Below, one piece after another: positions 23,910 to 35,142 of a stretch of 64,000 nt of DNA. The notes beneath the pieces are model-generated. The model searched no databases. It worked only from the letters and a program-made list of their open reading frames with translations, and had not been told where the DNA came from. The stretch lies in NCBI GenBank assembly GCA_902594835.1, contig CACJNX010000001.1:25432-89431 (forward strand), written 5' to 3'. How positions within the stretch are numbered: the stretch's first letter is position 1; each line of letters begins with the position of its first letter. A program made the position numbers and the translations under genes. The stretch comes from an uncultured Pelagibacteraceae bacterium (GTDB taxonomy: Bacteria; Pseudomonadota; Alphaproteobacteria; Pelagibacterales; Pelagibacteraceae).

Positions 23910-25085
23910 ATGATTTTTAAAAAATTCAACATTGAAAACAAAAAAGCGAGAGATTTAATTCCTCAAGCAATTACTGTTTTAGCTTTACTTTCTGTAATTA
24001 TCTACTTTGCAACTAATGCTCAAATTAATATGGGTAACAGAGGAATATCTTTTGGTTTTGGATTTTTAAATCAAGAGGCATCATTTGATATTACATTTTC
24101 AATGATCGAATATGATGGTTCGCATTCATACGGAAGAGCATTTTTAGTAGGATTATTAAATACAATTTTAGTCTCAGTAATTGGAATATTTTTTGCAACA
24201 ATTATGGGAGTAGTAGTTGGTATATCTAGATTATCAGATAACTATTTAATCGCTAAAGTAGCAGAGTGGTACGTAGAAATTTTTAGAAACATTCCTTTAA
24301 TTTTGCAAATATTTTTCTGGTACTTTGCAGCATTAAGAGCATTACCTCTGCCTGAAAATGGAATTAGTTTTTATGATATTTCATTTTTAACAATTAAAGG
24401 TTGGTATGTCCCAAAATTTATATGGACAAATTTTAATATTTTTCTTTTATCCGTAATAGCAGCGTTTATAGCAATTTATTTTATAAATTCTTATGCAACT
24501 AAACAAAGAGAACAATTTGGAAAACAATTACCTACAACAACTATTTCTTTAGCAACATTAATTATACTTCCTTTAATTACATTTCTTTTACTTGGAGTAT
24601 CTCTAACTTTTGAATACCCTGTACTAAAACAACTTTCTCCAACAGTCTTTACGTATGCGGGTGGTGTTAGCATTATTCCAGAATTAATTGCATTAGCTTT
24701 AGCTTTATCAATGTACACTGCAACATTCATTGCTGAAAATGTAAGAGCAGGAATTTTGGGAGTTGGTAAGGGTCAAAAAGAAGCTGCAGCAAGTATAGGA
24801 TTAAATAAAAATCAAATTTTAAAACTTGTAGTGATGCCACAAGCATTGAGAATAATTATTCCACCAACTACCAATCAATATTTAAATCTAACGAAAAATT
24901 CTTCATTAGCTGCCGCTATTGCTTATCCAGATATAGTATTAGTTTTTGCGGGAACTGCTTTAATGCAAACGGGTAGGGCGATTGAAATAATTTCTATCAC
25001 TATGCTTACTTATTTAACCTTAAGTATTTCAATTTCAATATTTATGAATTGGTACAATAAAAAAATGGCAATCAAGGAAAAATAA
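23910..25085 (+). CDS. aapQ: General L-amino acid ABC transporter permease AapQ
   Basis: This is one of two inner-membrane permeases of the Aap importer. It has 391 residues with about eight membrane segments, the long form typical of AapQ/BztB. The FRNIPLILQIFFWYF segment and the EAA loop KEAAASIGLNKNQILKLVVM are diagnostic for polar amino-acid permeases. An extended periplasmic region lies between the first segment and the permease core, as expected. Its stop overlaps the aapM start in a TAATG. Expression should be limited by the terminator just upstream. Confidence 0.93.
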   Translation: MIFKKFNIENKKARDLIPQAITVLALLSVIIYFATNAQINMGNRGISFGFGFLNQEASFDITFSMIEYDGSHSYGRAFLVGLLNTILVSVIGIFFATIMGVVVGISRLSDNYLIAKVAEWYVEIFRNIPLILQIFFWYFAALRALPLPENGISFYDISFLTIKGWYVPKFIWTNFNIFLLSVIAAFIAIYFINSYATKQREQFGKQLPTTTISLATLIILPLITFLLLGVSLTFEYPVLKQLSPTVFTYAGGVSIIPELIALALALSMYTATFIAENVRAGILGVGKGQKEAAASIGLNKNQILKLVVMPQALRIIIPPTTNQYLNLTKNSSLAAAIAYPDIVLVFAGTALMQTGRAIEIISITMLTYLTLSISISIFMNWYNKKMAIKEK

Positions 25086-26338
25086 TGAATTTAATTGCAA
25101 AACCCTCAAAAGATAACATCAAAACATATGTTCCTGTAGGCTTGTCTCTTGTCTCTTTAAGTATTTTAGATGTATTTGTTTACGCATTCTTTAATTTTAA
25201 TTTAATGGGATTTTTGCCTTCCCAATTAAGCTATTTTTTGCCATTAATTTTAGGTTTTATTGGATTTTACCTTATCAGAATTGAATTTAGCGGTGTTCGT
25301 TCTTTAGATGTTTTAAATAAGAATATAAATTCCAATAATTTTAATGCTTTATTAACACTTTTCACAATTTTTATTATTATAAAATCAATTCCTCCAATGT
25401 TGGACTGGTTTATTTTAGAGGCTAATTTTGTAGGTAATTCAAAAGATGATTGCACAGGTGATGGTGCTTGTTGGGTTTTTATCAAAGTATGGTTCAACAG
25501 ATTCATGTATGGTCTTTATCCTGACGCAGAGCAATGGAGAATAAACACAGCTTTTTTAATTTTATTTGCTGTTGTGGGAGTTTCATTTTTCGTATCTGAA
25601 AAACTAAAAAAATACTTTATCTTGTTCCTAGTATTTGTTTTCCCATTCTTAGGAATAAAACTAATCTCAGGTGGAAGTTTTGGACTAGAGTACGTTGAAA
25701 GTGCGGCTTGGGGAGGTCTTTCATTAACTTTTATTATTTCTGCATTTGCAATACTTTTCTGTTTTCCGATTGGAGTAATTTTAGCATTAGGGCGAAGATC
25801 ATCTTTGCCAGCAATAAAATATATTTCTATAGGTTTTATCGAACTTTGGAGAGGAGTCCCTCTAATTACAGTTTTATTTATGTCTGCTGTAATGTTTCCT
25901 ATGTTTTTACCTGATGGTACTTTTATTGATAAATTAATAAGAGTGTTAATAGCTATCACATTGTTTGAAGCTGCTTATATGGCAGAAGTTGTTAGAGGTG
26001 GATTGCAAGCTTTACCAAAAGGTCAATATGAAGCTGCGAAGTCTTTAGGAATGGGCTATTGGAGAATGAATGCGCTTATAATATTGCCTCAAGCTCTTAA
26101 ATTAGTGATACCTGGAATAGCAAATACTCTTTTAGCTCTTGTAAAAGATACTCCATTAATTTTTGTTGTAGGGTTGATGGAATTAGCAGGTATGATAGGT
26201 TTAGCAAAAACTAATCCTAAATGGCTAGGAATGGCAATGGAAGGCTATGTTTTTGCAGGTTTAGTTTTCTGGGTAATATGTTATGCAATGAGTAGATACA
26301 GTCAAAATTTAGAGAAAAAATTAAGTACAGAAAGATAG
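25085..26338 (+). CDS. aapM: General L-amino acid ABC transporter permease AapM
   Basis: This is the second permease of the Aap importer, with 417 residues. It has an N-terminal multi-span region and a C-terminal permease core with [15 protein letters not shown] and the EAA loop [21 protein letters not shown] periplasmic stretch with two cysteines ([10 protein letters not shown]) occurs in the middle. It is coupled to aapQ by start/stop overlap, and aapP begins 2 bases after its stop. Length and order match AapM/BztC of other alphaproteobacteria. Confidence 0.93.
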   Translation: MNLIAKPSKDNIKTYVPVGLSLVSLSILDVFVYAFFNFNLMGFLPSQLSYFLPLILGFIGFYLIRIEFSGVRSLDVLNKNINSNNFNALLTLFTIFIIIKSIPPMLDWFILEANFVGNSKDDCTGDGACWVFIKVWFNRFMYGLYPDAEQWRINTAFLILFAVVGVSFFVSEKLKKYFILFLVFVFPFLGIKLISGGSFGLEYVESAAWGGLSLTFIISAFAILFCFPIGVILALGRRSSLPAIKYISIGFIELWRGVPLITVLFMSAVMFPMFLPDGTFIDKLIRVLIAITLFEAAYMAEVVRGGLQALPKGQYEAAKSLGMGYWRMNALIILPQALKLVIPGIANTLLALVKDTPLIFVVGLMELAGMIGLAKTNPKWLGMAMEGYVFAGLVFWVICYAMSRYSQNLEKKLSTER

Positions 26339-26340
26339 TA

Positions 26341-27072
26341 ATGTCAAAAATAATAGAACTTAAAAATGTAAATAAATGGTTTGATAAGTTTCAAGTATTA
26401 AAGGATATTGATCTTGAAGTTTCACCACAAGAAAAAATTGTTATTTGTGGACCATCTGGATCAGGAAAATCAACTCTAATAAGGTGTATTAATAGACTAG
26501 AGGAGCATCAAGAAGGAAATATTATTGTTGATGGCACAGAGCTTTCTGAGAGCACAAAAAATATTGAAAAAATAAGAGCTGAAGTTGGAATGGTATTTCA
26601 ACAATTTAATTTATTCCCTCACTTATCTATTTTAGATAATTGTTCTTTGGCACCTATATGGGTTAAAAAACTTCCAAAAAAACAAGCTGAAGAAATAGCA
26701 ATGGAAAATTTAAAAAGAGTTCAAATTGATGATCAAGCTTTAAAATTCCCAGGACAACTTTCAGGAGGACAACAACAACGTGCTGCGATTGCAAGAGCTT
26801 TATGTATGGAGCCTAAAATAATGTTATTCGATGAACCAACATCCGCATTAGATCCAGAAATGATCAAAGAGGTATTAGATGTAATGGTTGATTTAGCAAA
26901 AGGTGGAATGACGATGATTGTAGTTACTCATGAAATGGGTTTTGCTAAAGAGGTTGCTGACTATATGATTTTTATGGATGAAGGTAAAATTGTCGAGAGA
27001 GCTAAAACAAAAGAGTTCTTTGAAAATCCAAAATCTGAAAGAACAAAACTTTTCTTAAGTCAAATTTTATAA
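26341..27072 (+). CDS. aapP: General L-amino acid ABC transporter ATP-binding protein AapP
   Basis: This ATPase energises the Aap amino-acid importer. It has 243 residues, standard for the polar amino-acid family. Walker A is GPSGSGKST at residues 37-45, followed by the family-typical LIRCINRLE. The signature is LSGGQQQR, Walker B is [14 protein letters not shown], and the H-loop is VVTHEMGFA. It ends the aapJQMP operon and overlaps the convergent cysK gene by 6 bases, leaving no room for a terminator between them. Confidence 0.95.
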   Translation: MSKIIELKNVNKWFDKFQVLKDIDLEVSPQEKIVICGPSGSGKSTLIRCINRLEEHQEGNIIVDGTELSESTKNIEKIRAEVGMVFQQFNLFPHLSILDNCSLAPIWVKKLPKKQAEEIAMENLKRVQIDDQALKFPGQLSGGQQQRAAIARALCMEPKIMLFDEPTSALDPEMIKEVLDVMVDLAKGGMTMIVVTHEMGFAKEVADYMIFMDEGKIVERAKTKEFFENPKSERTKLFLSQIL

Positions 27073-28056
27073 CCATTTAGGTATAGGTAAATTTTTACTT
27101 TTTAAAAATTCTTTATTAAAGATTTTACTAGCATATCTTTTTCCGTGATCACAAAGTATTGTTACAATGGTTTTTCCAGGTCCTAATTTTTTTGCAAGTT
27201 TAATTGCTCCAGCTATATTTATTCCAGATGAACCACCTAGAACTATCTTTTGTTTTTCAATTAAATCATAAACTAAATTAAGAGCTTCACTGTCATCAGT
27301 TTGGAAAGCTTCATCTACTAGAGCTTTGTCAAAATTTTTAGTAATTCTACCCGTTCCTATCCCCTCAGTTATTGAATTTCCAGAGCTTTCGAGTTTATTA
27401 TTTTTGATATGTGAGTATAGAGCAGAACCCATAGGGTCGGATAAAGCAACTTTAATATTTTTATTCTTATTTTTTAATCCGATAGAAACACCAGCCAATG
27501 TTCCACCTGTACCAACTGCACAAGTAAAACCGTCAATTGTACCTGCTGTTTGACTCCAAATCTCTTCTGCAGTTGTTTGAATATGCGCCTCTGTATTTAC
27601 AATATTATCAAATTGATTAGCCCAATAAACTCCATTTGAACTTTCTTTATTTAAATCTTCAGCTATTTGTTTAGATTGTTTTATATAATTTTTAGGGTCA
27701 GAATAAGGAACTGCATCAACTTCAACTAATTCTGCTCCCAATTTTCTCAATGTATCTTTTTTTTCAATAGATTGAGTTTTGGGTATAACAATTTTCAAGT
27801 TTAGACCGTACTCTTTACAAACAACAGCCAAACCAATTCCTGTATTTCCAGCTGTACCTTCAACAATAGTCCCACCTTTTGTTATCAATTTACGTTTAAG
27901 TGCATCTTGAACAATAAATAAGGCAGCTCTATCTTTAACTGACTCTCCAGGATTGAAGTATTCAGCTTTACCATAAATATTGCAACCGGTTAATTCTGAG
28001 GGTTGTTTTAATTTGACTAATGGTGTATTTCCAATCTGATTTAAAACTGTGTCCAT
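27067..28056 (-). CDS. cysK: Cysteine synthase (O-acetylserine sulfhydrylase)
   Basis: This PLP enzyme makes L-cysteine from O-acetylserine and sulfide. The PLP lysine is in [11 protein letters not shown] near the N-terminus, and the substrate loop reads [12 protein letters not shown] where most CysK proteins have PTSGNTGI. The [14 protein letters not shown] motif binds the PLP phosphate. It has 329 residues, near the usual 310-340. The T-A replacement in the loop resembles the alphaproteobacterial CysK subgroup; a cystathionine beta-synthase-like role is possible but less likely. It converges on aapP and diverges from the exported protein at 28069. Confidence 0.88.
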   Translation of the reverse strand: MDTVLNQIGNTPLVKLKQPSELTGCNIYGKAEYFNPGESVKDRAALFIVQDALKRKLITKGGTIVEGTAGNTGIGLAVVCKEYGLNLKIVIPKTQSIEKKDTLRKLGAELVEVDAVPYSDPKNYIKQSKQIAEDLNKESSNGVYWANQFDNIVNTEAHIQTTAEEIWSQTAGTIDGFTCAVGTGGTLAGVSIGLKNKNKNIKVALSDPMGSALYSHIKNNKLESSGNSITEGIGTGRITKNFDKALVDEAFQTDDSEALNLVYDLIEKQKIVLGGSSGINIAGAIKLAKKLGPGKTIVTILCDHGKRYASKIFNKEFLKSKNLPIPKWL

Positions 28057-28068
28057 ATCATTAAATAT

Positions 28069-28752
28069 ATGAAAAAAATTATACTTTCAATTGCAATATT
28101 ATTCTTTGCAGATACCAAATCATTTGGTCATGTTGAACATTATGCAAAATATAACTATTTAGAATATGAGTTATTTAGAAACGACAACTCAATTGGGTAT
28201 CATAAATATGATTTTAAAAGAAAAGGTGAAAATTTATCAATCTTGAGCGAGGTGAGTTTTAAAATCACAAAATTAGGAGTTGATTTATATAAATATTTTG
28301 CAAAAAGTGAAGAAAATTATGAAAAAGGGATATTTAAAAGCTATTCATCCAAAACAAAGCAAAATAAAAAAGATAGATTTGTTAATATAAAACTTGATAC
28401 CAGTAATAATTATTTAAATATAGAAGGATCGTCGTATACAGGTATAGCTAACAAAGAATTTATTGTCGGCACCTGGTGGAATCACGAAATAGTAAAAGCT
28501 AAAGCTCAGATTAGCGGCATTTCTGGTAGAATAATTCATCAAACAGTAACATTTGTAGGAAAGGAGACTATTAAAATAGAGGGTAAATCCTATAAAACCT
28601 TACGTTTTAATTTTAAATCTTCTGATGAGTCACTTCCTGAAAGTAAAAAATTAAATACTGATATCTGGTATGAAGAAGATACGTATCTTTGGGTTAAAGC
28701 AGCTTTTGAAAAAACTGGTTACTGGGAATATAGGTTAAAAAAAGTTAATTAA
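28069..28752 (+). CDS. Exported protein of unknown function (DUF6134/DUF3108-like)
   Basis: This 227-residue protein has an N-terminal signal peptide (MKKIILSIAILFFADTKSFG). The rest looks like an all-beta periplasmic domain with alternating hydrophobic strands, including LEYELFRNDNSIGYHKYDF at the start and DIWYEEDTYLWVKAAFEKTGYWEY near the end. This pattern recalls the DUF6134 and DUF3108 families, whose function is unknown. It starts 12 bases from the divergent cysK start. No catalytic motif is visible. The 142 bases after it hold a weak AT-rich hairpin (28794-28817) and then the XRE gene. Confidence 0.65.
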   Translation: MKKIILSIAILFFADTKSFGHVEHYAKYNYLEYELFRNDNSIGYHKYDFKRKGENLSILSEVSFKITKLGVDLYKYFAKSEENYEKGIFKSYSSKTKQNKKDRFVNIKLDTSNNYLNIEGSSYTGIANKEFIVGTWWNHEIVKAKAQISGISGRIIHQTVTFVGKETIKIEGKSYKTLRFNFKSSDESLPESKKLNTDIWYEEDTYLWVKAAFEKTGYWEYRLKKVN

Positions 28753-28894
28753 TTTAAATTTTGGTCATTTTTTTTGAGGCATAGTCAACAGCTAAAATCA
28801 TTAATTTTGATGATTTTTAGGTCTAAATTTTTTATTTTTGGGTATTGCCAAAATGTCCAAATTGAGGTTTTATAAAAAAAAAAAGGGAGTTCTA

Positions 28895-29260
28895 ATGGAA
28901 GAAAATTTCAATGTTCATTTAGGAAAAAAACTAAGAATGAGAAGACTTTCATTGGGTCTTACTCAAACTAAAGTAGCTCAAGCAATCAATGTTACATTTC
29001 AGCAAATTCAAAAATATGAAAAAGGTACAAATGGTGTCAGTTCAAATAGACTTATGCAATTATCACAATTTTTAAAAGTACCAATTATTTACTTTTTTGA
29101 GGATTTTAAAGAGTTTAAAGATATTAATAATGAAGAAATGAATAACGATGATTTAAATTACTCATTTTTAAGTCGAACTTTTTCATCATTGTCTAAAATC
29201 CAAAAAGATAAGATTTTACAAATTTTAAATAATACAACAAAATTTGAAAAAGTCGGTTAA
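28895..29260 (+). CDS. XRE-family helix-turn-helix transcriptional regulator
   Basis: This 121-residue regulator has an N-terminal helix-turn-helix. The GKKLRMRRLSLGLTQTKVA and NVTFQQIQKYEKGTNGVS segments match the alphaproteobacterial XRE/SinR-like group, which is usually about 120-140 residues. ATG 28895 is chosen because GGGAG lies about 7 bases upstream; a TTG at 28838 would add 19 residues. The C-terminal half is a charged helical tail (FSSLSKIQKDKILQIL) that probably mediates dimerisation. Its targets are unknown. It is followed immediately by a convergent tRNA-Asn gene. Confidence 0.88.
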   Translation: MEENFNVHLGKKLRMRRLSLGLTQTKVAQAINVTFQQIQKYEKGTNGVSSNRLMQLSQFLKVPIIYFFEDFKEFKDINNEEMNNDDLNYSFLSRTFSSLSKIQKDKILQILNNTTKFEKVG

Positions 29261-29261
29261 T

Positions 29262-29337
29262 TGGCTCCTCGGGCAGGACTCGAACCTGCGACCAATTGAT
29301 TAACAGTCAACTGCTCTACCAACTGAGCTACCGAGGA
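29262..29337 (-). tRNA. tRNA-Asn (anticodon GTT)
   Basis: A 76-base cloverleaf on the minus strand includes an encoded CCA. The acceptor TCCTCGG pairs with CCGAGGA. The anticodon loop of the arm TTGACTGTTAATCAA gives GTT. D-loop AGCTCAGTTGGTAGAGC and T-loop GGTTCGAGTCC are standard. tRNA-Cys lies 47 bases upstream in the same orientation, so the two may be cotranscribed. Confidence 0.97.
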
Positions 29338-29384
29338 ATAAAGCGCAACATACTTTTTTTAGTAAAATAAAACAACTGAAATTT

Positions 29385-29458
29385 TGGAGGCCACGTCCAG
29401 AATCGAACTGGAATAAAAGGATTTGCAATCCTCTGCGTAACCATTCCGCCACGTGGCC
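29385..29458 (-). tRNA. tRNA-Cys (anticodon GCA)
   Basis: A 74-base cloverleaf on the minus strand includes an encoded CCA. Acceptor GGCCACG pairs through CGTGGCC, and the discriminator is U, as in tRNA-Cys. The anticodon arm reads AGGATTGCAAATCCT, giving GCA. It lies between tRNA-Asn and the divergent valS gene. Confidence 0.97.
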
Positions 29459-29573
29459 AATTTTTCATAATTAATAATTTATTAAAGCATTTGCTAATTT
29501 TAATAAAGAAAAATCTAACTATTTAAGGTTGTAGGCTTAATGATATAAAGTAAATTAGATATTATTCAAAATT

Positions 29574-32219
29574 ATGGAATTTAAGAAATATGAGCATTCT
29601 AAGGAAGAAAAAATAATCTCTGATTATTGGATAAAGAATAATTGCTTTAAACCTGTAAAGACAAAATTAAATAAGAAATTTTCTGTTGTCATCCCACCTC
29701 CTAATGTAACTGGTAGGCTTCACATGGGACATGCCTTAAATAACAGTCTCCAAGATGTTTTAGTTCGATTTAAGAGAATGAATGGATTTGAAACATTATG
29801 GCAACCAGGTACGGATCATGCTGGTATAGCCACACAAGCAGTTGTAGAAAAAAATCTTGAAAAAGAAAACGTCAATAAAAATCAATTAGGGCGAGATGGT
29901 TTTATAAAAAGAATTTGGGAGTGGAAAGAGGAGTCTGGGGGAATAATATTAGATCAATTAAAAAAATTAGGGTGCTCTTGCGATTGGTCTAGAACAAGAT
30001 TTACAATGGACAAAGACTTATCTAAAGCGGTAATTAAAGTCTTTGTTGATCTTTACAATAATAAATTGATTTATAAAGATAAAAAATTAGTAAATTGGGA
30101 CACAAAACTTCAGACGGCCATCTCTGATTTAGAGGTAATTCAAAAGGATGTTCAATCACAATTATATTATATAGATTATACAATTGAAGGAACCACAGAT
30201 AAAATTACAATTGCAACAACAAGACCCGAAACAATGATGGGTGATACAGCTGTTGCAGTTAATCCAAAAGACGAAAGATATAAGTCATTAATTGGAAAGA
30301 ATGTTTTTATACCTCTTGTAAATAGAACTATTAAGATAATCGCTGACTATTATGCTGATCCCAATCAAGGCTCTGGAGCAGTTAAAATTACTCCAGCTCA
30401 TGATTTTAATGATTATGAAGTGGGAAAAAGAAATGATCTTAAAATAATAAATGTTCTGGAAAAAAATGGTTCGATAAACAAAAATGGAATTAGGGAATTT
30501 ATTGGATTAGATCGGTTTGAAGCTAGAAAATTGTTAATAAAAAAACTAAAGGAAGAAGGTTATTTAGTAAAGATAGAAAATATAAAAAACAAAGTTCCTT
30601 ATGGTGATAGGTCCAATTCAATTATTGAGCCCCTATTAACAGAACAGTGGTTTGTTGATGCAAAAAAATTAGCAAAAAAACCAATTCAAATTGTTAAAGA
30701 TGGTAAAACATCTTTTTATCCTAAAACTTGGACAAAAACTTTTTTTCAATGGATGAAAAATATTGAGCCGTGGTGCATTTCTCGTCAAATTTGGTGGGGA
30801 CACAGGATCCCAGCTTGGTATGATCAACATAATAATATTTTTGTAGCTGAAAATGAAAAAGAAGCCTTAAGATTAGCTAAGAAAAAAAATAAAAATATTA
30901 TAAAACTTAAACAAGAAACTGATGTTCTTGATACTTGGTTTTCATCAGCTTTGTGGCCATTTGCAACATTAGGTTGGCCAAATAAAACTAAGGAGCTTTC
31001 AAAATTTTATCCAACTTCTGTATTAGTAACAGGTTTTGATATAATTTTTTTCTGGGTTGCTAGAATGTTAATGATGGGGAATTATTTCAAAAACAAAACT
31101 CCATTCAACAAAGTTTATGTGCATGCACTTGTAAGAGATGAAAAAGGGCAAAAAATGTCTAAATCCAAAGGAAATGTAATTGATCCATTAGAATTAATAA
31201 ATGAGTACGGTGCAGATAGTTTAAGGTTTACTTTAATTTCTATGGCATCACCTGGCAGAGATGTAAAATTAGCAAAAGATAGAGTAATAGGTAATAGAAA
31301 TTTCATTACAAAAATTTGGAGTGCAAATAATTTTTTAAGATTAAATAAATGCAAATATGATAAAAAAATAAACATAAATTCTGTTAAACTATCAATTAAT
31401 CACTGGATTTATAACGAATTTGTATTAACTCAAAACCTGGTAACTAAAAGTTTAGAAATTTTCAGGTTTGATGAAGCAGCAAAACATATCTATCAATTTG
31501 TTTGGCACTATTACTGTGATTGGTATTTAGAATTTTTAAAACCAATTTTTAACTCTAAAAATAAATCAGAATTAAATGAAGCTAGATTGTTCTCATCTTT
31601 TATGATGTCAAATATTCTTAAGTTGTTGCATCCATTTATTCCTTTTTTTACTGAAACTGTTTGGAGTAAAAATAACTACAAAAAATTAACTAAAGCAAAC
31701 CTGGTATTATCAAAATGGCCTGAATATAAAACGATGAGTAAGTTTAAAAAAAACTGTACCGATATTAATAATTTAATCGAATTTATATCAAATATAAGAT
31801 CGTCAAAATCAGAATTAAAAATTACTCCTAAATTATATTGCGATATTCACTTTTTGGAAAAATCATCTAAATTAAATAAGATTATTCAAAATAACTTAAT
31901 TTTAACTCAACAAGTCGGTAGAATTAGAAACATTTTAAAATCAAAAAAAATTGATAAAAATACAATTGAAATCTTATCTCAAAATGAAAAAATTTCTTTA
32001 AATTTTAATGAAAATATTGACTTAGCATCTCAAAAAATAAGAATTTCTCAAAAAATAGAGAACTTAAGCAAACAAATAAATGCTTTAGATAATAAACTAA
32101 AAAATAAAGCTTACGTTAAAAATGCTCCAAAAGAGATAGTTCAAAATGATAAAAAATTACTTAAGGAATTAACTATTGAAGATAGTAAATTAAGAAGTAT
32201 TGTATCTAGTATTAATTAA
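29574..32219 (+). CDS. valS: Valine--tRNA ligase
   Basis: This class I synthetase charges tRNA-Val. It has 881 residues, the bacterial norm. The HIGH-type motif is [13 protein letters not shown] near residues 43-55 and the KMSKS motif is [10 protein letters not shown]. The editing (CP1) domain contains [17 protein letters not shown]. The anticodon-binding domain and a C-terminal coiled coil rich in Lys, Asn and Ile ([19 protein letters not shown]) complete it. The popZ/tolC-type neighbours often found beside valS in alphaproteobacteria are absent. ilvD starts 2 bases after the stop. Confidence 0.97.
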   Translation: MEFKKYEHSKEEKIISDYWIKNNCFKPVKTKLNKKFSVVIPPPNVTGRLHMGHALNNSLQDVLVRFKRMNGFETLWQPGTDHAGIATQAVVEKNLEKENVNKNQLGRDGFIKRIWEWKEESGGIILDQLKKLGCSCDWSRTRFTMDKDLSKAVIKVFVDLYNNKLIYKDKKLVNWDTKLQTAISDLEVIQKDVQSQLYYIDYTIEGTTDKITIATTRPETMMGDTAVAVNPKDERYKSLIGKNVFIPLVNRTIKIIADYYADPNQGSGAVKITPAHDFNDYEVGKRNDLKIINVLEKNGSINKNGIREFIGLDRFEARKLLIKKLKEEGYLVKIENIKNKVPYGDRSNSIIEPLLTEQWFVDAKKLAKKPIQIVKDGKTSFYPKTWTKTFFQWMKNIEPWCISRQIWWGHRIPAWYDQHNNIFVAENEKEALRLAKKKNKNIIKLKQETDVLDTWFSSALWPFATLGWPNKTKELSKFYPTSVLVTGFDIIFFWVARMLMMGNYFKNKTPFNKVYVHALVRDEKGQKMSKSKGNVIDPLELINEYGADSLRFTLISMASPGRDVKLAKDRVIGNRNFITKIWSANNFLRLNKCKYDKKININSVKLSINHWIYNEFVLTQNLVTKSLEIFRFDEAAKHIYQFVWHYYCDWYLEFLKPIFNSKNKSELNEARLFSSFMMSNILKLLHPFIPFFTETVWSKNNYKKLTKANLVLSKWPEYKTMSKFKKNCTDINNLIEFISNIRSSKSELKITPKLYCDIHFLEKSSKLNKIIQNNLILTQQVGRIRNILKSKKIDKNTIEILSQNEKISLNFNENIDLASQKIRISQKIENLSKQINALDNKLKNKAYVKNAPKEIVQNDKKLLKELTIEDSKLRSIVSSIN

Positions 32220-32221
32220 AA

Positions 32222-33940
32222 ATGTCTAAATTTAATAAAAAAAAATTACCAAGCCGTCACACTTCTTTGGGCCCAGATAGAGCTCCTCATAGATCGTTTT
32301 ATTATGCAATGGGAGAAACGGAACAAGATGTAGCGAAACCATTTGTTGGCGTTGTTTCAACTTGGAATGAAGCTGCTCCTTGTAACACAGCTTTGATGAG
32401 GCAAGCTCAGTCTGTTAAAAAAGGAGTGAAAGAAAGTGGGGGAACGCCAAGAGAATTTTGCACTATTACTGTTACAGATGGTATAGCAATGGGGCACGAG
32501 GGAATGAAATCATCTTTAATTTCAAGAGAGATAATCGCTGACTCTGCCGAACTTACCGTGCGAGGACATTGTTATGATGCTTTAGTTGGAATTGCAGGTT
32601 GTGATAAATCTTTACCCGGTTTGATGATGTCTATGCTAAGACTAAATGTTCCAAGTGTTTTTATTTATGGTGGTTCTATCTTACCAGGAAAATTTAAAGG
32701 AAAAGATGTTACAGTTGTTGATGTATTTGAAGCTGTAGGTAAACATTCATCAGGCGCAATGTCTTCGGATGAATTAAGAGAATTAGAACTAGTTGCTTGC
32801 CCAAGTGCAGGAGCCTGCGGTGGACAATTCACTGCTAATACTATGGCTTGTGTTTCAGAAGCAATAGGACTTGCTTTACCATATTCTGCAGGGACACCAG
32901 CACCCTATGAAGAAAGAGACAAGTATGCTTTTGATAGCGGACAAACAGTAATGAATTTATTAGAAAAAAATATTAAACCAAGAGATATTGTAACAAAAAA
33001 AGCGTTAGAAAATGCTGCTACAATTGTTGCAGCTACAGGAGGATCAACAAATGCCGCTTTACATCTTCCAGCTTTAGCAAATGAGGTAGGGGTAAAATTT
33101 GATCTTATGGATGTTGCAAAAATTTTTAAAAGAACACCTTATCTCGCAGACTTAAAACCTGGTGGAAAATATGTGGCTAAAGATATGTGGGAAGCTGGCG
33201 GCGTTCCTATGTTATTAAAAACTTTATTTGACGGAGGATATATTCATGGTGGGTGTATGACGGTTACAGGTAAAACAATGAAAGAAAATTTGGCTAATAT
33301 TAAGTTTAATACTAACCAAAAAGTTTTAAGAGAATATAACAACCCACTTTCTCCAGATGGTGGAGTTGTTGGATTAAAAGGTAATTTAGCTCCTGAGGGA
33401 GCAATTGTAAAAATTGCTGGACTAAAAAAATTACAATTTACAGGCAAAGCAAGATGTTTTGACAACGAAGAAGACGCAATGAAAGCAGTACAGACAAAAA
33501 AATATAAAGACGGTGATGTAATAATAATTAGATACGAAGGTCCAAAAGGTGGGCCAGGAATGAGGGAAATGCTCTCAACAACTGGAGCTATTTACGGACA
33601 AGGCAAAGGTGAAAAAGTTGCACTTATAACAGACGGAAGGTTTTCAGGAGCTACTAGAGGTTTTTGTGTTGGTCACGTTGGCCCAGAAGCTGCATTGGGA
33701 GGCCCAATTGCACTTCTTAAAAATGGAGACGTAATAGATATAGACGCAAAAAAAGGTTCAATTAATGTTAGGCTTACTAGCGCACAATTTAAAGCTAGAA
33801 GAAAAAAATGGAAAGAAAAAAAATCAAGTTTTGGATCTGGAACAATTTGGAAATATGCTCAAACAGTAGGACCTGCTTATCTCGGCGCTCCAACACATCC
33901 GGGTAAGAAAAAAGAAGTTAAAGAATATTCAAAAATTTAA
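32222..33940 (+). CDS. ilvD: Dihydroxy-acid dehydratase
   Basis: IlvD dehydrates 2,3-dihydroxy-isovalerate and its methylvalerate homologue, the third step of valine and isoleucine synthesis. It has 572 residues, in the short (plant and alphaproteobacterial, [2Fe-2S]) class. Cluster cysteines are in [22 protein letters not shown] and [17 protein letters not shown]. The C-terminal motif [20 protein letters not shown] is intact. It follows valS by 2 bases, a functional link through valine, and its stop overlaps the next gene in a TAATG. Confidence 0.96.
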   Translation: MSKFNKKKLPSRHTSLGPDRAPHRSFYYAMGETEQDVAKPFVGVVSTWNEAAPCNTALMRQAQSVKKGVKESGGTPREFCTITVTDGIAMGHEGMKSSLISREIIADSAELTVRGHCYDALVGIAGCDKSLPGLMMSMLRLNVPSVFIYGGSILPGKFKGKDVTVVDVFEAVGKHSSGAMSSDELRELELVACPSAGACGGQFTANTMACVSEAIGLALPYSAGTPAPYEERDKYAFDSGQTVMNLLEKNIKPRDIVTKKALENAATIVAATGGSTNAALHLPALANEVGVKFDLMDVAKIFKRTPYLADLKPGGKYVAKDMWEAGGVPMLLKTLFDGGYIHGGCMTVTGKTMKENLANIKFNTNQKVLREYNNPLSPDGGVVGLKGNLAPEGAIVKIAGLKKLQFTGKARCFDNEEDAMKAVQTKKYKDGDVIIIRYEGPKGGPGMREMLSTTGAIYGQGKGEKVALITDGRFSGATRGFCVGHVGPEAALGGPIALLKNGDVIDIDAKKGSINVRLTSAQFKARRKKWKEKKSSFGSGTIWKYAQTVGPAYLGAPTHPGKKKEVKEYSKI

Positions 33941-35142
33941 TGAAAATACGTCCGGTAATTTTATGTGGCGGTTCTGGTACAAGACTATGGTCTGATAAAA
34001 AACATCATCAACCTAAGCAATTTATTGATTTTGGAAATTGGACGTTGTTCGGAAAAACTCTAGAGAGGATTAAAAATTCGATATTTGATTATCCAATAAT
34101 AAGCACTAATAAAAAATATATAATTGAAATTAAAAGACATTTAAGATTAAAAGGTTTTAAGAAATATAGAATTATTCTTGAACCTGCAAAAAGAAATACT
34201 GCTCCTGCTATACTCAGTTCAGCATTAATAAAAGAAATTCCTGAGGATCAACCCTTAATTTTTTTGACATCAGATCACTTAATTGAGAAAACAAACCTGT
34301 TCAATAAATCGATTAAACAACACCAAAAATACTTGACAGATAAAAATATTTTTATATTTGGCATTAAACCATCCAACCCTTCACGTGAATTTGGTTATTT
34401 TTTATCAAAACGGGTTAGTAATAAACGCAAAGTTTCAAAATTTATTGAAAAACCGAATTTAGAAAAAGCAAGAAAAATTATTAAAAAAAATGCTCATTGG
34501 AATTCAGGAATGTTCTTCCTTACAAAAAAATCAATAATTAATAACTTCAAGAAGTATGAAAACAAAAACTTTAAATATTGTTTAAATTCTGTAAATAAAT
34601 CAAAATTTAAAAATAATATTTATTATCTAAACAAAAATGACTTTTTAAAATGCAAAACAATTTCTTTTGATTATGCAATATTGGAAAAATCAAAAGATAT
34701 AAATTCCATAAATTTAAATATACCTTGGTCTGACCTAGGTAGTTGGAAAGAAATTTGCAAAGTCTTTGATAAATTAAAGTATAAATATAAAAAAAAGAAA
34801 AATATTTTTTACAGACCTTGGGGCAGGTATACAAACTTGTATAATGGTAAAAATTTTTTAATCAAAGAACTTTATGTAAAACCTAAAGGAGTTTTAAGTC
34901 TTCAAAAACACTTTCATCGTTCTGAACATTGGGTTGTAACTCAAGGTACCCCAAAAATAACTCTCAATAAAAAAAAATTTGTTTTAAGAACTAATGAAAC
35001 TATTTTTATACCAGTTAAATCTATTCACAGAATAGAAAATCCATACAAGAAACCGGTAAAAATAATTGAAGCTCAATTAGGATCAATTTTAAAAGAAACC
35101 GATATAGTTAGATATCAAGATATATACGGAAGAGTTAAATAA
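33940..35142 (+). CDS. manC: Mannose-1-phosphate guanylyltransferase/mannose-6-phosphate isomerase, shortened
   Basis: This enzyme makes GDP-mannose for surface polysaccharide. The N-terminal nucleotidyltransferase domain has LCGGSGTRLWSD, QPKQFI, EPAKRNTAPAI and FIEKPN, and ends at WSDLGSWKEI. The C-terminal cupin isomerase domain starts at YRPWGRYTNL and includes LSLQKHFHRSEHWVV. At 400 residues it is about 70 shorter than usual. The linker that normally separates WSD.GSW from YRPWG is reduced to about 25 Lys-rich residues. No other polysaccharide genes are nearby. It overlaps the convergent xthA by 8 bases. Confidence 0.88.
   Translation: MKIRPVILCGGSGTRLWSDKKHHQPKQFIDFGNWTLFGKTLERIKNSIFDYPIISTNKKYIIEIKRHLRLKGFKKYRIILEPAKRNTAPAILSSALIKEIPEDQPLIFLTSDHLIEKTNLFNKSIKQHQKYLTDKNIFIFGIKPSNPSREFGYFLSKRVSNKRKVSKFIEKPNLEKARKIIKKNAHWNSGMFFLTKKSIINNFKKYENKNFKYCLNSVNKSKFKNNIYYLNKNDFLKCKTISFDYAILEKSKDINSINLNIPWSDLGSWKEICKVFDKLKYKYKKKKNIFYRPWGRYTNLYNGKNFLIKELYVKPKGVLSLQKHFHRSEHWVVTQGTPKITLNKKKFVLRTNETIFIPVKSIHRIENPYKKPVKIIEAQLGSILKETDIVRYQDIYGRVK

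Noticed and set aside
25516..25959. A 147-codon frame on the minus strand within aapM
   Set aside because: It is antisense to a clear permease gene, and reverse frames of hydrophobic permease codons commonly stay open. No start context or domain is seen.
28794..28817. Inverted repeat AAAATCAT/ATGATTTT as a terminator after the exported protein gene
   Set aside because: The stem is almost all A/T and the run of T after it is short, so it is too weak to call a terminator in this composition.
29262..29458. The tRNA-Asn/tRNA-Cys pair as an integration site with a mobile element
   Set aside because: No integrase, no repeated tRNA 3' end and no foreign genes lie nearby; both flanks are core genes.
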